A DNA stretch of 64,000 nt from Anodontia alba (GCA_964016985.1 OZ024830.1:74989763-75053762); one strand, 5' to 3'. Counted from the first letter of the stretch, positions 32,836 to 44,550 are shown. Program-made: numbers and translations. The notes: generated by a model from the sequence alone, not told the origin.

Positions 32836-34640
32836 TCACCTGCTTGTAGCAGGGTGCGATATAGGCGTCCGATTTTCTGTCTGTCCGTCCGTCCGTCAGT
32901 CCGTCCGTCAGTCCGTCCGTCTGTCAACATTTATGTCGACGTTCGACATTTATGTCAAAGTTAGTATTCTAATCAACTACAAGACTAAACAACCATCAAA
33001 CCTTGCATGAAACATCTCCCTGACCTCCTGACTTTGCAACATAGGCGTCCGCTTTTCCGTATGTCTGTCCATTCGTCCGTCCGTCTGTCAACATTTATGT
33101 CGAAGTTCGACATTTATGTCAAAGTTAGTATTTTAATCAACTACAAGACTAAACAACCATCAAACCTTGCATGAAATATCTCCCTGACCTCTCGACTTTG
33201 CGACACAGGTGCCCACTTTTCCATTTGTCTGTCTGTTCGTCTGTCCGTCTCTTGACAGTTCTGTTATGTCGAAGTTCGACATTTGTGTCAAAGTTAGTAT
33301 TCTAATCAACTACAAGACTAAACAACCATCAAACCTTGTATGAAATATCTCCCTGACCTCCTGACTTTGCGACATAGGTGCCCGCTTTTCCATTCGTCTG
33401 TCTGTTCGTCCGTCGGTCTGTCTCTTTACAGTTCTGTTATGTCGAAGTTCGACATTTACGTCAAAGTTAGTATTCTAATCAACTACAATTCTACAACAAC
33501 CATCATTCCTTGCATGACACATCTCCCTGACCTCCTGACTTGGCAGATATGTTGACCCAGTGACCTTGACCTATAGTTTGCGCTCCATTGACTTTGACAC
33601 AATTTACGTTGACATTCCAGATCTTCTCAACTATAAGGCATACAACTACCAAACCTTGCATAGTGCTTCTTCTAGATGTACAGACTTGGCAGGTACCTTG
33701 ACCCGGTGACCTTGACCTATATTTTGCGCTCCAGTGACTTTGACATATTTTGCGTCGACGTTCGATATCTCCTCAACTATAAGGCCTACAACCATCAAAC
33801 CTTGCAAAGTGCTTCTCCTCAATGTACTGACTTAGCAGATACCTTGACCTGGTGACCTTGACCTATATTTTGGCTGCAGTGACTTTGACATAATTTTCAT
33901 CAACTTTCCAGATCTCCTCAAGTGTAAGACCTCTAGCCACCAAACCTTGCATAGTGCTTCTCCTGTATGTACTGACTTGGCAGGTATCTTGACCTGGTGA
34001 CCTTGACCTATATTTTGAGCTCCAGTGCCTTTTACACATTTTACGTCAACGTTCAATATCTCCTCAACTATAAGGCCTACAACCATCAAACCTTGCATAG
34101 TGCTTCTCCTCAATGTACGGACTCTGCAGGTACCTTGACTGGGTGACCTTGACCTATATTTCACGCTCCATTGACTTTTACACCTTTTAGGTCATCCTTC
34201 CATATGTCCTCAACTGTAAGGCCTTCAACCACCAAACCTTATATAGCACTTCTTCTCGATGTACTGACTTGACAGGTATATAGGTCACCTTGACCTGGTG
34301 ACCTTGACCTATATTGTGCACTCCAGTGACTTTGACACATTTTATATTGATGTTCGGTATCTCCTCAAATATAAGACCTACAACCACTAAACCTTGCATA
34401 GTGCTTCACCTCATTTCCCTGGCTTGGCAGGTACCTTGACCCAGTGACCTTGACCTATATTTGACACATTTTACGTTGATGTTTGATAACTCCTCAACTA
34501 TAAGGCCTACAACCACCATACCTTGCATTGTGCTTCTCCTTGATGTACTGAATTAGCAGGTACCTTGACCCGTGACCTTGACCTATATTTCATGCTCCAG
34601 TGACTTTTACACATTTTACGTCAACATTCCATTATCATTG
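32836..34640 (+). mobile_element. Hairpin-capped tandem-repeat element H7
   Basis: Head hairpin CACCTGCT TGT AGCAGGGTG (about 32837-32856), then TCTGTCCGTCCGTCCGTC and four units of 164-174 bp ending CAAACCTTGCATGA, then about eight units of 145-150 bp with GTGACCTTGACCTATAT and CAACTATAAGGCCTACAAC. The tail is not recognised. Non-coding. Confidence 0.72.
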
Positions 34641-34884
34641 GGCTGTATGATACAAAAAGTCAGTGCTGAAGATATAGCCATTAGAGGGAATGGGACTGGC
34701 CTGGAATATATGTGCCCCACTAGGCACTTTGTCTACATTTTTTTCAACCCAGTTTTCCAAGTAAGCACTGCTAAGAATGAAATAAACTTATTTAATAACC
34801 ACATTCTGATTGAGGCTCCTGTGACTTTTGCGCCAGCAGGTGCGATGACGCCTTCCGCGGAATTCTTGTATTCTATATCTATGT
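34641..34884. other. Short unassigned stretch
   Basis: Between H7 and a SINE-B. Holds GGAATATATGTGCCCCACTAGG and TTTGCGCCAGCAGGTGCG; no gene, repeat or boundary recognised. Confidence 0.4.
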
Positions 34885-34897
34885 AAGCCATGGTATT

Positions 34898-36571
34898 GGG
34901 GTGGTAGGGTGTGGCGAAGGTGTCATGTATCGTACGTCACCAGGACATTCAACTGATATTGGCTTACATTTGGGCAAGGCCTCTATCCTTGCAGCAGGTA
35001 AGGGCAGAGAGGGAAAGTTTTTATTGTCCCCCCACCTTTTCGAAGAAAAGCGGAGGGACACTGTTTTTGCTTTCCGTGGTGCGTGGCGCCGAATTTTTAG
35101 TAGGTATCTTGTCCCCTTAACTCCTCCCACAATTTTTGTCCGATCCTTTTGAAACTTTACAGGTGCTTTAAGGATGGTCTGAAGATGTGCATATTACAGA
35201 AGTGTATAGGGAATAGGTACTTTGTCCCCTTAACTCCTCCCACAGTTTTTGGCCGATCCTTTTGAAACTTTACATGGGCTTTTAAGATGGCCTAAAGATA
35301 TGCTTGTGGATTTTTCAGAATCCTGAAATAATCTTTTATCACTTTTTCTGCATTTTTAACTTAGACATTTTTTGAGTTCTAATATTACAGAAGTGTATAG
35401 GGGGTAGGTACCTTGTCCCCTTTACTCCTCCCACAGTTTTTGGCCGATCCTTTTGAAACTTTACATGGTCTTTTAGGATGGCCTGAAGATATGCATGTGG
35501 TTTCTTCAGAATCCTAAAATAACTTTTTATCACTTTTTCCACATTTTTAACTTAGATATTTTTTGAGTTCAAAAACTACAGAAGTGTATTGGGAATAGGA
35601 ACCTTGTCCCCGTAACTCTTACCACAGTTTTAAGCCGATCCTTTTGAAACTTTACAGTGCTTTAAGGATGGTCTGAAGATATACAGGTGGTTTTTTCAGA
35701 ATCCTGAAATTATTTTTTATCACTTTACACATTTTGAACTTAGACATTTTTTGAGTTCTAATATTACAGAAGTGTATAGGGAGTAGGTACTTTGTCCCCT
35801 TAACTCCTCCCACAATTTTTGGCTGATCCTTTGAAACTTTACATGGGCTTTTAGGATGTCCTGAAGATATGCATGTGGATTTTTTAGAATCCTGAAATAA
35901 TTTTTTATCACTTTTTTCGCATTTTTGACTTGGACATTTTTTGAGATCTAATATTACAGAAGTGTATAGGGAGTAGGTACATTGTCCCCTTAACTCCTCC
36001 CCCAGTTTTTGGCCAATCTTTTTGAAACTTTACATGGGCCTTTAGGATGGCCTTAAGATATGCATGTGGTTTTTTCAGAATCCTGAAATAAATTTTTTAT
36101 CACTTTTTCCGCATTTTTAACTTCATTTTTTGAGTTCTAATACTACAGAAGCGTATAGGGAGTAGGTACCTTATCCCTGTAACTCCTACCACAGTTTTAA
36201 GCCGATCCTTTCGAAACTTTACAGGTGCTTTAAGGATGGTCTGAAGATATGCATGTGTTTTTTTCAGAATCCTGAAATTATTTTTTATTACTGGTTTCCT
36301 GCTTCAATACTTAGGTAAGTGATACAGGACCAATGGTCCTCTGGTTAACTTACCCATTTATAACACTCAAATAAAAATAAGGCGGGGGACATAAATTTCC
36401 TATGGAATTTGCTTGTTTCTTCTGTTTCTTCACTTTCATTCATTTTCTTTCTTCCCATTTCCTCTCTTTCATCTTTACTGTCTCTTCTATCTCTTTTCTC
36501 CTGTTCTCTGGGAGATGACACAAACTGACCCACAAGGGTTGACATGTCGTTAAACCCTAACACAATCAAAA
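34898..36571 (+). mobile_element. SINE-B copy 7, split by H9
   Basis: The 5' part is 34898-35026 (GGGTGGTAGGGTGTGGCG ... AGTTTTTATT); the 3' part resumes near 36400 (TTCTTCTGTTTCTTCACTTT) and ends AACCCTAACACAATCAAAA. AAGCCATGGTATT is exact at 34885-34897 and 36572-36584, so both parts are one insertion. Confidence 0.88.
35027..36390 (+). mobile_element. Hairpin-capped tandem-repeat element H9
   Basis: Head GTCCCCCCACCTTTTCG AAG AAAAGCGGAGGGAC forms a hairpin, and the tail GGCGGGGGAC (36381-36390) inverts the first bases. Inside are about six units of 190 bp with AGTGTATAGGGAGTAGGTAC and GATCCTTTTGAAACTTTAC. It lies in the pyrimidine tract of SINE-B copy 7, giving a clean view of both ends. 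Confidence 0.78.
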
Positions 36572-36776
36572 AAGCCATGGTATTTTGAGAAATGAGAAAT
36601 ATTTTGGTGCATGCAAATTCAGATAGGTCTGTGCAATAAAAAAGGTTGCTAGAAGTAAAAGCACATAGAAAACCTTGTCTAAAAAATACTGCCAAATGCT
36701 AAATCCTCCTAATGTTGTAGATCTCCCCCTACATAGCCCTATTTTTTTCTTTATGTATTATGTAGGAAAAAGGAGG

Positions 36777-36912
36777 TAGTTTCTGGTAAAAGAATATGCA
36801 CAAGAACTGGTTAATGGCATAGAGGACGAAGCTTGCACAGGAAAAGTGTGATTAGGTAAACTGATTGGCTTTACATGACCATAATGGGTGTCTGGGCTGT
36901 AAAACCTCCTCT
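36777..36912 (+). mobile_element. SINE-A, eroded fragment
   Basis: AGTTTCTGGTAAAAGAATATGC, CTGGTTAATGGCATAGAGG and GTGTGATTAGGTAAACTGA follow the SINE-A body order with many substitutions. Confidence 0.65.
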
Positions 36913-37632
36913 TAACTAATATGGGGTTACTGTATTTACATTACATAGATTTATTAAAGTAATGTTTACAGGAAACCAAGTCCCAGATCAGCAGGCCTGT
37001 ACATAGTCTGATCATATATGAATATATTGGCAGAGAATCTCCTGATCAGCTTCTGCCTAGAGGCCAAACTAGGCTGCTGCTGTCCTTGTATGACATAAGG
37101 GACTCTTCTCACACTGCATATCTGACCAAACACTAGCCACTTTGCCGGAATAGAAATGTCTTAACATGTTCTTCTTGCTGAAAGACTTAAATCTTCACTT
37201 CTCTCAAATAGATGATATTTTTCTTATTTTAACCCCCAAAAAAATTTTTACTATTTATACAAATTGTCTATAAACACAAAGGAGACAATTTCCATGAAAT
37301 GTCAAAGCCTATTTTCTGGGAAAATAAGAAAATATTGTAAAATGTTGTCCTAATTCTGAAAGTTTTACCCAGCCTGCTAAGCGTTAGTTGGGTTATGCAG
37401 ATCTCTAGATAAAGGTGTAAAGGGTATTTCAGCATTGAATTTTTGAAAATCAGCATTGAAATTGAAGCTGAGGGGGTAAAAATACTCAGAGAAATTTGGG
37501 ATTTCAGCATCGAAATCAAATTCAGGAGGTAAAGTTTTTTTTAGTGACCTTAATTACGTCTGTTAATATGAAGCAATTTCCCTCACATTGAATCTGTTGT
37601 GAGCAGGAGCAGTGCACTAGATCAGTAAGGAC
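36913..37632. other. Palindromic debris, no gene
   Basis: Contains family Q-like CAGATCAGCAGGCCTGTAC near 36985 and family N-like GACAATTTCCATGAAATGTC near 37282. A run built on CAGCATTGAAAT repeats three times near 37427-37515. No coding signal. Confidence 0.5.
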
Positions 37633-37825
37633 TTAACCCTTATGCTTCAAAGACAAATGCATTACTAGGCATTTTTTTTCTCTTTTTTTTCATATAAAAT
37701 AAAGCTTGACATTTCATGATAATTGTCTGTTTACCAGGCAATTCACTTGAAATTCCAACTTTTATCTTCTCTGAAACAGTTAGAATTTTCCATGCTACAC
37801 TAAAGCTTGGCACTTTAAGAGTTAA
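37633..37825. mobile_element. TTAA-flanked foldback repeat
   Basis: TTAA at 37633-37636 and 37822-37825 bracket CCCTTATGCTTC ... GCACTTTAAGA; the core GCTTGACATTTCATGATAAT is a family N-like arm. TIR match is weak, so the boundary is tentative. Confidence 0.5.
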
Positions 37826-38142
37826 GCATGGACATTTAAGCATTAAGCTTGAAAGCAGGGCGTAAAATACTCTTTGTACCAGAACCTCTTTGTACCAGAA
37901 CCTTATCTCGAGCCCTGGATATGTTTATTGCAGGTCCTGCTCTCCATGGTACAAATGATTCCGAACATTAGAGGTTCACTTTATATGGTTAATCAAGCTC
38001 ATGTAATTACTACAAGAAAGATCACGCTTATTATACCTGTTACATAGAACAGACAGAAATGTTTCCATGATAGTTGAATCAGGGTTATGAGAGTTGATTC
38101 AGGGTTTGAAAGTTGATATAGGGTCATGAGAGTTGATTCAGG

Positions 38143-38290
38143 GTCAGTGCTCCAGGTAAGAGGTACCCAGTATTTCCTCTTTCTTCAGTGAAACATAATT
38201 GTGAATACTCAGTTGAATTGCATTGGCAAAGCAGTTCTAATAAGTATTCACAATATACATTTTATGAGTATTGAGAAAAAACAAAACAAA
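38143..38290. repeat. Foldback family F copy
   Basis: AATTGTGAATACTCAGTTGA and CTAATAAGTATTCACAATA are inverted around GCATTGGCAAAGC. Flanks retain GGTAAGAGGTACCCAG. Confidence 0.6.
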
Positions 38291-38324
38291 TAAATCAAAA
38301 CCATCTTATCTGGATTCCAGACTG

Positions 38325-38510
38325 GCTGCTGTAATCTTAAGCTCTATGGGAAAATTTAGCAGATGACAAACTGATGATATGTTTCTTATTTTTTCCTAAG
38401 GAGACAGTTTGCATGAATTGTCTAACTATTTGCTGGGAAAAATAATAAAAATATTTAAGAAATGTCATCTGCTGATTTTGTTTTACCCAGCATGCTAAAA
38501 CGCATTCATT
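38325..38510. repeat. Foldback family N copy
   Basis: TTTAGCAGATGACAAACTG and GTCATCTGCTGATTTTG pair at the ends; GACAGTTTGCATGAATTGTC is the core. TTAA sites are not preserved. Confidence 0.55.
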
Positions 38511-38679
38511 TTTGTCTGCGACATATTTGTCAGAAATATTTGGACAGACATCCCTAAGCAGACAATGTAGACCTTGATCTTGGGGGCACAGATGATCAGG
38601 GTCTGCACAGTTAGCCTTTCCAACAGCACTTTTGGAACACTACTTTTGCATAGCTTCATACAGGCACAATTTCTTCCAA

Positions 38680-38850
38680 AAGGTATTGTTTTTTTGTTGT
38701 TTTTTTTTTCTGCACAAAAACACAATGTTGTAGGTACTCATTGGAAGTGCCTCAGTGAGGCACTTCTAATGAGTACACACAACATTATGTTTCTGTGGAG
38801 AAATGGGAACAAAGTTTACCTGGACACTCCTCATATCGGGAGCTATGCTG
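38680..38850. repeat. Foldback family F copy with strong hairpin
   Basis: AATGTTGTAGGTACTCATTG (38724) pairs with AATGAGTACACACAACATT; the loop is GTGCCTCAGTGAGGCAC, itself perfectly palindromic. Confidence 0.7.
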
Positions 38851-39309
38851 ATAGTCAAATTCTAAGGCAAATTCAGAAAGGCATTTAGATGTCCAAATAT
38901 TTAGGATAAATATGTTCTTTCCAATGTTCTGTGTTGGATGGAATGACCATATGAGCAGGTGCAATGGAAATGGTGCAAAGTATGGGTAACCCAATAAAAA
39001 CACTTATACAGCTTATACATATAAGCTTGGTTGAGATCAGATTCTTATTATATAAGCTGTAGAAAATGTTTAAAACATAAATCTGGGTGGCAAAGTTCCT
39101 GACCAGACTGTGCAGGCTGGTCTGGATCTTTGCTGCTTTCTAAAGCTTGCTTGTACCATTCTTTACTGCTCACAGAAGCAAGCTGTACCATTCTGCATGT
39201 ACATGCTCTTTTGATGTGCAATACTTGAAAAAGGCCATTTTCCATATGTATTGGCAAGTTAGGAATGGATAAGCATATCTGATCAGGGCATGCTTTTCAG
39301 GCTTACAAG

Positions 39310-39860
39310 CTTTATCAGGTAAAATGGTTTCATCTCAAAAGTATGGACAATTTTTCTCATATTTCATTGAAACATACATTGTGGGTACTCATTTGAAGTG
39401 CCTCACTGATCGAGGCTTTTCTAATGAGTACTCACAGCATATTTTGGTGGAAAAATAAGTAAAATACAGTTGACCTTCAATATGGCTCGAACATCTTTGG
39501 GACCATAGAAAATTGTTAGAGACATGGGTAGTTCTAGCCACTCAGGGTTAATCATGGTGCCAGATCAGGAAGCTAATAGCAATAATTTAGGGATTTTTTT
39601 TCATTTCCTTCACAATAATTGTATGTTGAATGTACTCATTAGAATCGCCTTGATGAGGCAATTCTAATGAGTACACACAACATACAATTTCATGATAAAA
39701 AATAAGAAAATCTCCCTAAATATTTGTTTTCTTGAGCTGCGGAAGAATTTCTTAGGGACTCAAAAATGAGTTCGAACTAGCCATGGTAAACAAGCCATCG
39801 GTGTTCGAACTATTGAGGTTCAACTGTATTGATAATTTGGATACTCCTCTTATCCAGAGC
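39310..39860. mobile_element. Foldback family F copy split by a TA-flanked MITE
   Basis: Core at 39375-39430 (TTGTGGGTACTCATTTGAAG / CTAATGAGTACTCACAG). The outer right arm GATACTCCTCTTATCCAGAGC lies beyond 39838, displaced by the MITE at 39467-39826. Confidence 0.65.
39467..39826. mobile_element. TA-flanked MITE containing another F element
   Basis: CAGTTGACCTTCAATATGG opens and TATTGAGGTTCAACTG closes, with TA at 39465-39466 and 39827-39828: Tc1/mariner-type ends. The interior 39588-39720 holds another F-type palindrome (TACTCATTAGAATCGCC / GGCAATTCTAATGAGTAC). Confidence 0.75.
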
Positions 39861-40049
39861 TATATATAATGCAGTGAAGACCTGGAACAACTTGTGCATT
39901 CATACTTCTCATCTGGGCTCTTACTGTGCTTTATATTACACCATATTTACCCTAAGTATTGGGGTATCTTACATCCTTACCATGCTTGTAATAAAAGTTG
40001 GAAAAGTCCATTTGATTACCTGTTGACGTGTCCAAAATGTTGATGGGCG

Positions 40050-40440
40050 AGTAGCAAACAATGTAGACCCTGATCAGATGCCACATTCTGTGGCATCTGA
40101 TCTGGGTTTACACTGTTTTCTCAGGCTGGTTTGTCCCAATACTCGGGGTTATTGTGTTACTGTATTTAACCTAAATATTTGGACACTTTATCTCTTTACA
40201 ATACTTGTTCTAAAAAGTCTGTTTACTACCTGTTGATCTAAACTATAAATCAAATTATAAAACACTGGATGAGTGGCAAACAGTGTAGACCCTGATCAGA
40301 TGTCATGTTTTGCTGTGTCTTATCTGGATCTACACTGCTGATGTAATTAAAAATAAATGCTGGATGTCATAAACAGTCTAGATCTTGTCCAGATGCCACA
40401 TTCTGATCTGGGTCTACACTGTTTGCTCAGGCCTTTCTGT
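40050..40440. repeat. Cluster of three family Q foldback copies
   Basis: Palindromes at 40052-40125, 40277-40340 and 40370-40432, each pairing GTAGACCCTGATCAGATG with ATCTGGGTCTACACTG. Flanks share ACCTAAATATTTGGACAC. Confidence 0.65.
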
Positions 40441-40442
40441 CT

Positions 40443-40714
40443 CATCACGAAAACATGCCTGTATGATATTGACCCCCTTAAACCCAACTTTTGTATAGTA
40501 AAACTGGGGTTTATAGGGCTATACATTATTTTTCTTATTTCTGTTCAAAAACATAGATTGTGGATACTCATTAGAACCACCTCGCTGAGGTGGTTCTAAC
40601 ATGTACCCAGTCTATGTTTTGAGCAGAAATATGAAAAATATCAGTTTTTTATCTGAAAATTTTCAGTTTTTGGAGATGAAATCTTCTATATATTTGAATG
40701 GGCGTTTTTATAGT
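40443..40714. mobile_element. Foldback MITE, family M, copy 2 (inverted)
   Basis: CATCACGAAAACATGCCTG at the left; the right arm (TTTGAATGGGCGTTTTTATAGTG) is degraded. Central GAACCACCTCGCTGAGGTGGTTC is a 23-bp perfect palindrome with a one-base centre. Confidence 0.75.
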
Positions 40715-40794
40715 GTTAATAGAGTAAATAAAATATTCTGCTGTCTAAGGCTCTAATTAGACTGAGCAGGTAAGCAGGTTGATTTGAATTATTA

Positions 40795-40910
40795 CCTTAA
40801 GAACCCACAAGTGTTGGGACAGACAGGCCTGAGCAAACAGTCTGGACCCAGATCAAATGCTGCACAATGTTGCATCTGATCAGGGTCTACACTGTTTGTC
40901 CAACAGGTTT
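40795..40910. repeat. Foldback repeat, family Q, copy 8
   Basis: GGGACAGACAGGCCTGAGC, then CCAGATCAAATGCTGC and its arm GCATCTGATCAGGG, ending CACTGTTTGTCC. It lies just outside the mariner insertion. Confidence 0.6.
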
Positions 40911-40999
40911 TAGACTTATCAACAGATAGTAAAAAGGGCTTGTTTTAAGTTTTAGGATAAGTATGAGGGGCATTTTTTAAGTAGTGGCAAAAGCTGCGC

Positions 41000-41840
41000 G
41001 CTATGAAAATATGGCTTACCTTTGCAGTAATGACTAGTTGAGACCTTCAAAGTACTCTCCATTGACCTGGACACATTTTTCTAGACTGGAAATCCATTTG
41101 GAAAAAGGATTTTTAAATTGTTCTTTAGGGATATTGTTTATACACTGTTACAGCGCACTGCCTACAGCACTGCGCTGCACGTCTCAAATTTACGTCCTCG
41201 TAGGCAAGATTTGATATATGGGTTAAGCCAGAAATAACAGGGAGAGGTCAGTGCTGTAGGGTAGGTGTGGCAAGACCTGAATATGAAATTCCTCCAAATA
41301 AGACTTCACCACTGCAGAACGGTGAGAGGGTGCATTATCATGGAGTAATTTGATCCCTCGGACTCGGGCACTTTGCCCGAGTTAACAATGGCAGAAAGAA
41401 CAGTCACGGTAAAATGTCCCTTTTACACTACAGTTTTCAGGACACAATTCCATCGCTGTCAAAGAACAGGGCGTACATTACCCTTCTGACACTCCTACTT
41501 CGATGTGCTACCACGGGGCGCTCATTGTTTTCACCTACCCACATCTTCTTGTTCAACTTATTGTCAGGCTCAAAAAAACAGAGGCATGTCATCACCAGTC
41601 ACAACTTCACTCAAGCGGCGGGAGTCCCGGTTCTTGAATCTAGATAGGAAAACAGAGGCCTTTTCCACATGATCCTTCTTTTGTTCAGGGATCAGCAGAT
41701 GGGGTATCCAATGCGCACAAATCTTGTGTAGCTGTAATTTTTCTTTCAGGATAGTAAAGACATATGACGAACTCAAGACCGATAAATCACTTATCTCTTC
41801 CACCATATATCGTTAATCTTGCTGAACAATAGATTGGATA
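41000..41840 (-). pseudogene. mariner-family transposase pseudogene
   Basis: A mariner transposase would bind the element's TIRs and cut and paste it. Frames on the minus strand keep KICAHWIPHLLIPEQK then VVTGDD (about 41589-41611, first catalytic Asp region), WVGENNERPVVA after a frameshift (about 41520), LLHDNAPSH (about 41322-41354, second Asp) and VLPHPPYSTDLS (about 41248-41279). The expected third Asp a few residues on is lost in a further frameshift, and the C-terminal FSKWISSLEKCVQVNGEYF (about 41040-41100) is in yet another frame. In-frame stops are present and the N-terminal DNA-binding domain is missing. Certainly inactive. Confidence 0.9.
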
Positions 41841-41850
41841 GTGGCAACAT

Positions 41851-42295
41851 CATTATACCCCCGGCATAAGAAGTATGCAATGGGGGTATATAGTTTTTGT
41901 CTTTTCTGTGTGTCTGTCACTCTGTCTGTCTGTCTGTCAGTCTGTTAACATTTATTTTGTGTCAAAGATATCTCAGGAACTACTTTACCTAGAAACTTGA
42001 AATTTTGTACACATGAGAAGTATGACTAGTTGTATTGTGGGAAAGAAAATAAGGGCCATGGGGCCAGGTCCCTTAGAGTTATTTCCCTTTGTTGTTCTGG
42101 TTATACTGATGGCCATGGCATTTATTTGTGTCAAAAATATCTCAGGAACTACTTTACCTAGAAACTTGAAATTTTGTACACGACAAGTATGACTAGTTGT
42201 ATTGTGGGAAAGAAAATAATGGCCATGGGGCCAGGTCCCTTAGTTATTTCCCTTTGTTGTTCTGGCTTTACTGATGGCCAGTATAAATTACCATG
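41851..42295 (+). mobile_element. H3-type hairpin-capped element inside mariner
   Basis: Head ATACCCCC-GGCATA...TATGC-GGGGGTAT (41855-41889), then CTGTCTGTCTGTCTGTC and two units of about 155 bp (TCAGGAACTACTTTACCTAG, GGCCATGGGGCCAGGTCCC). The body differs from H3 at 10204 although the head is alike. The 3' boundary is uncertain. Confidence 0.7.
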
Positions 42296-42463
42296 TAGTT
42301 TTCAAATATGTATATTTCATATTGGCATTCAATAAACCTGCAAAAATTATACAACCCTGACTGCAAAGCTTTACCCTTTCCAATGATACATAACACATGT
42401 ATATTCACAAGCTAACTGGGATTTTGTCAGGTTGTTGCCACTAGTTAACAAATGCCCCTCATA

Positions 42464-44160
42464 TAATATGAAGTTTATTGTCCCACTATTTAGGGTAAAT
42501 ACAGTATTACTTCATGGAAGCAAATGCCTGAAAGACAATTTATTGTTTACATTTCTTACATTTTACATCTTAAATTTCCTACTATCTTTTCGACATCATT
42601 TTGAGTCATTTTTGCCTGGCACTTAACACAGCAGAAACATGATTTAATGCAAAATCATTTGTCATAACTACCTATGAACAAAGTAGTTTATTCTAGTCAT
42701 TAGTTTTAAAACAAATCGAATATTTTTTATTTTCCTGTAGTAAAAATGGCTGCAAATTGTGCATAAACCAGTAGGTTTGGTGAATTGAAGGCAGGTTTTC
42801 AACAAGTTCTACTTGTTCAAATTTTCGCAAATTTTCAGAATATTGTCATGAAACAAAAAAAATATGTTCTTAGATACAGAATCACTTTGCTATAGAAATA
42901 ACATACTGGATTGGACCTAGTTTTTGGCTACAAATTTAATTTTAGAGTAAACATTTAGGAAACAACAAATGGTTTCGGATTAATGGTATAGTCATAACAA
43001 AATATTTTCTTTTAAAATAAAATGCCAAGCAAAAAGCGTCTTTCTCAATGATCTTAAAAGGACAGTAAGAATTGAACTAAGCTGTTTAACTACCTAGTAT
43101 TGTAAATATGCTTGCTATATGGCATATTGAGTGCAGTCTCTAATCAAATTGTACCAAAAAACATTTGATTGGGTTACACTGTATGCTGAGGAAATCTGTC
43201 TGATTATATCTATTTTACTGTCTGTTGATGATATCCATAGCTTCAGCTAAGGAGCTTTTTTATCCAAAAAATACCAGTATTTTTCTTTTTTCTGCATGAA
43301 CATGTTGTAGTAGTCTCATTAGCTGTTACAATAACTGCACTAAATATCTGGACTGAATAGCTTGAGCTAACCGTACAGCCCTTGGTCTGTCTGCTCCTAA
43401 GTACCAGTCTAATCAAGGTCTATACCATTTGCCATTCTGCTAGCATTTCTAACATACATATTTACAGCAAATATTTAGACACTTCTTACCATACTTACCC
43501 GAAAATCTGAACTGCATCGTCAAAATATTTGCTATTGGATTAGTTAGCAAAACTTATAAGACCCAGATAAAACCCCTGATCTGAGTCTGTGTGTTTAAGC
43601 ATATCTCTCCAAATGTTTATGGTAATTACAGTATCACTGGATAATCAGATGTTATAATTTAGGATATGTATGGTAACTTTTTTACAGTAAATATCCTTAG
43701 CTTTTGCACACAAAACGGCATATGCACACAGTGCAAACCCATTTCAGGAGTGGTCTAATCAGGGTCTGAATATACCTCTACCTGAATATACCAAAGTCGA
43801 CATCTAAAGAGGTCAGTTGGCCTCTACCGATGCACTCTATTTGCCATTTAACTTGGTATTAAATATTTTAAGAAACAACGGTAGAAAATGCAACTTTAGT
43901 CAAAAAACCGTATGGAATAAAAGATTTGAAATTTTTGGACATCTTCTATAGTTGTCTAAATATGTAGGATAATTACTGATGTTATATAGTTTTCAATCTC
44001 TGGCATTGAAAAATTGATATTGTACCATATTTACCCTAAGTGTTTGGACAGCCAGGCAGGAGCAAACAGTGTAGACCACTATGTTCAGGGCCCTGGATAT
44101 TTGCCTGGACGAAGCTTGGAGACTAATCTATTAGGTTTAATGATCAGTATTTGGAAACAT
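42464..44160. other. 1.7 kb without a recognised gene
   Basis: AT-rich. Only eroded family Q or F pieces are visible (near 43100-43190, 43260-43330, 43560-43610, 44035-44095). No coding exon with splice sites was found. Confidence 0.5.
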
Positions 44161-44163
44161 GAA

Positions 44164-44366
44164 CCCTAGTCCTGCTGAACTCGGATATGCCCTGTCTTTA
44201 CAACAGTTGATCAAGATCAGTAGGCTTCTGTTTTAGAAGCCAACTGATCTGGATCTGTACCGTCTGTCATTATGTGAATTTGTATCAACCTGGATTGAGT
44301 AATCTGACTGGCTGAAAACTAGAAGTGGGCATGGCATCTTAACTTATTCAGCATGGCAAGGGTTAA
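44164..44366. mobile_element. piggyBac-like MITE, family P, copy 7 (inverted)
   Basis: CCCTAGTCCTGCTGAACTC to CAGCATGGCAAGGG with TTAA at 44363-44366; the left TTAA has mutated to TGAA. Central TTTTAGAAGCCAACTGATC arm partly degraded. Confidence 0.7.
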
Positions 44367-44550
44367 TCCTTACCATCATTACTCCAGATAAGGCGATTTT
44401 TTTTTTCCATTCAAAACTTATTTTTAGTTCACCTGTCACATAGTGACAAGGTGAGCTTTTGTGATCACATTTTTTCCGTCGTCTATCCGTAAACAATTTC
44501 TTCAAATGACATCTCCTAAACCACTGATTGGATTTTGACCAAACTTCACA

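Larger units (their letters stand above)
40964..42461 (-). mobile_element. mariner-like element, decayed and interrupted
   Basis: TA at 40962-40963 and 42462-42463 flanks inverted termini: TGAGGGGCATTTTTTAAG on the left, its near-complement TTAACAAATGCCCCTCA on the right. It carries a minus-strand transposase pseudogene. Its 5' coding portion has been lost and replaced by, or separated by, a hairpin-capped insertion at 41851. Confidence 0.9.
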
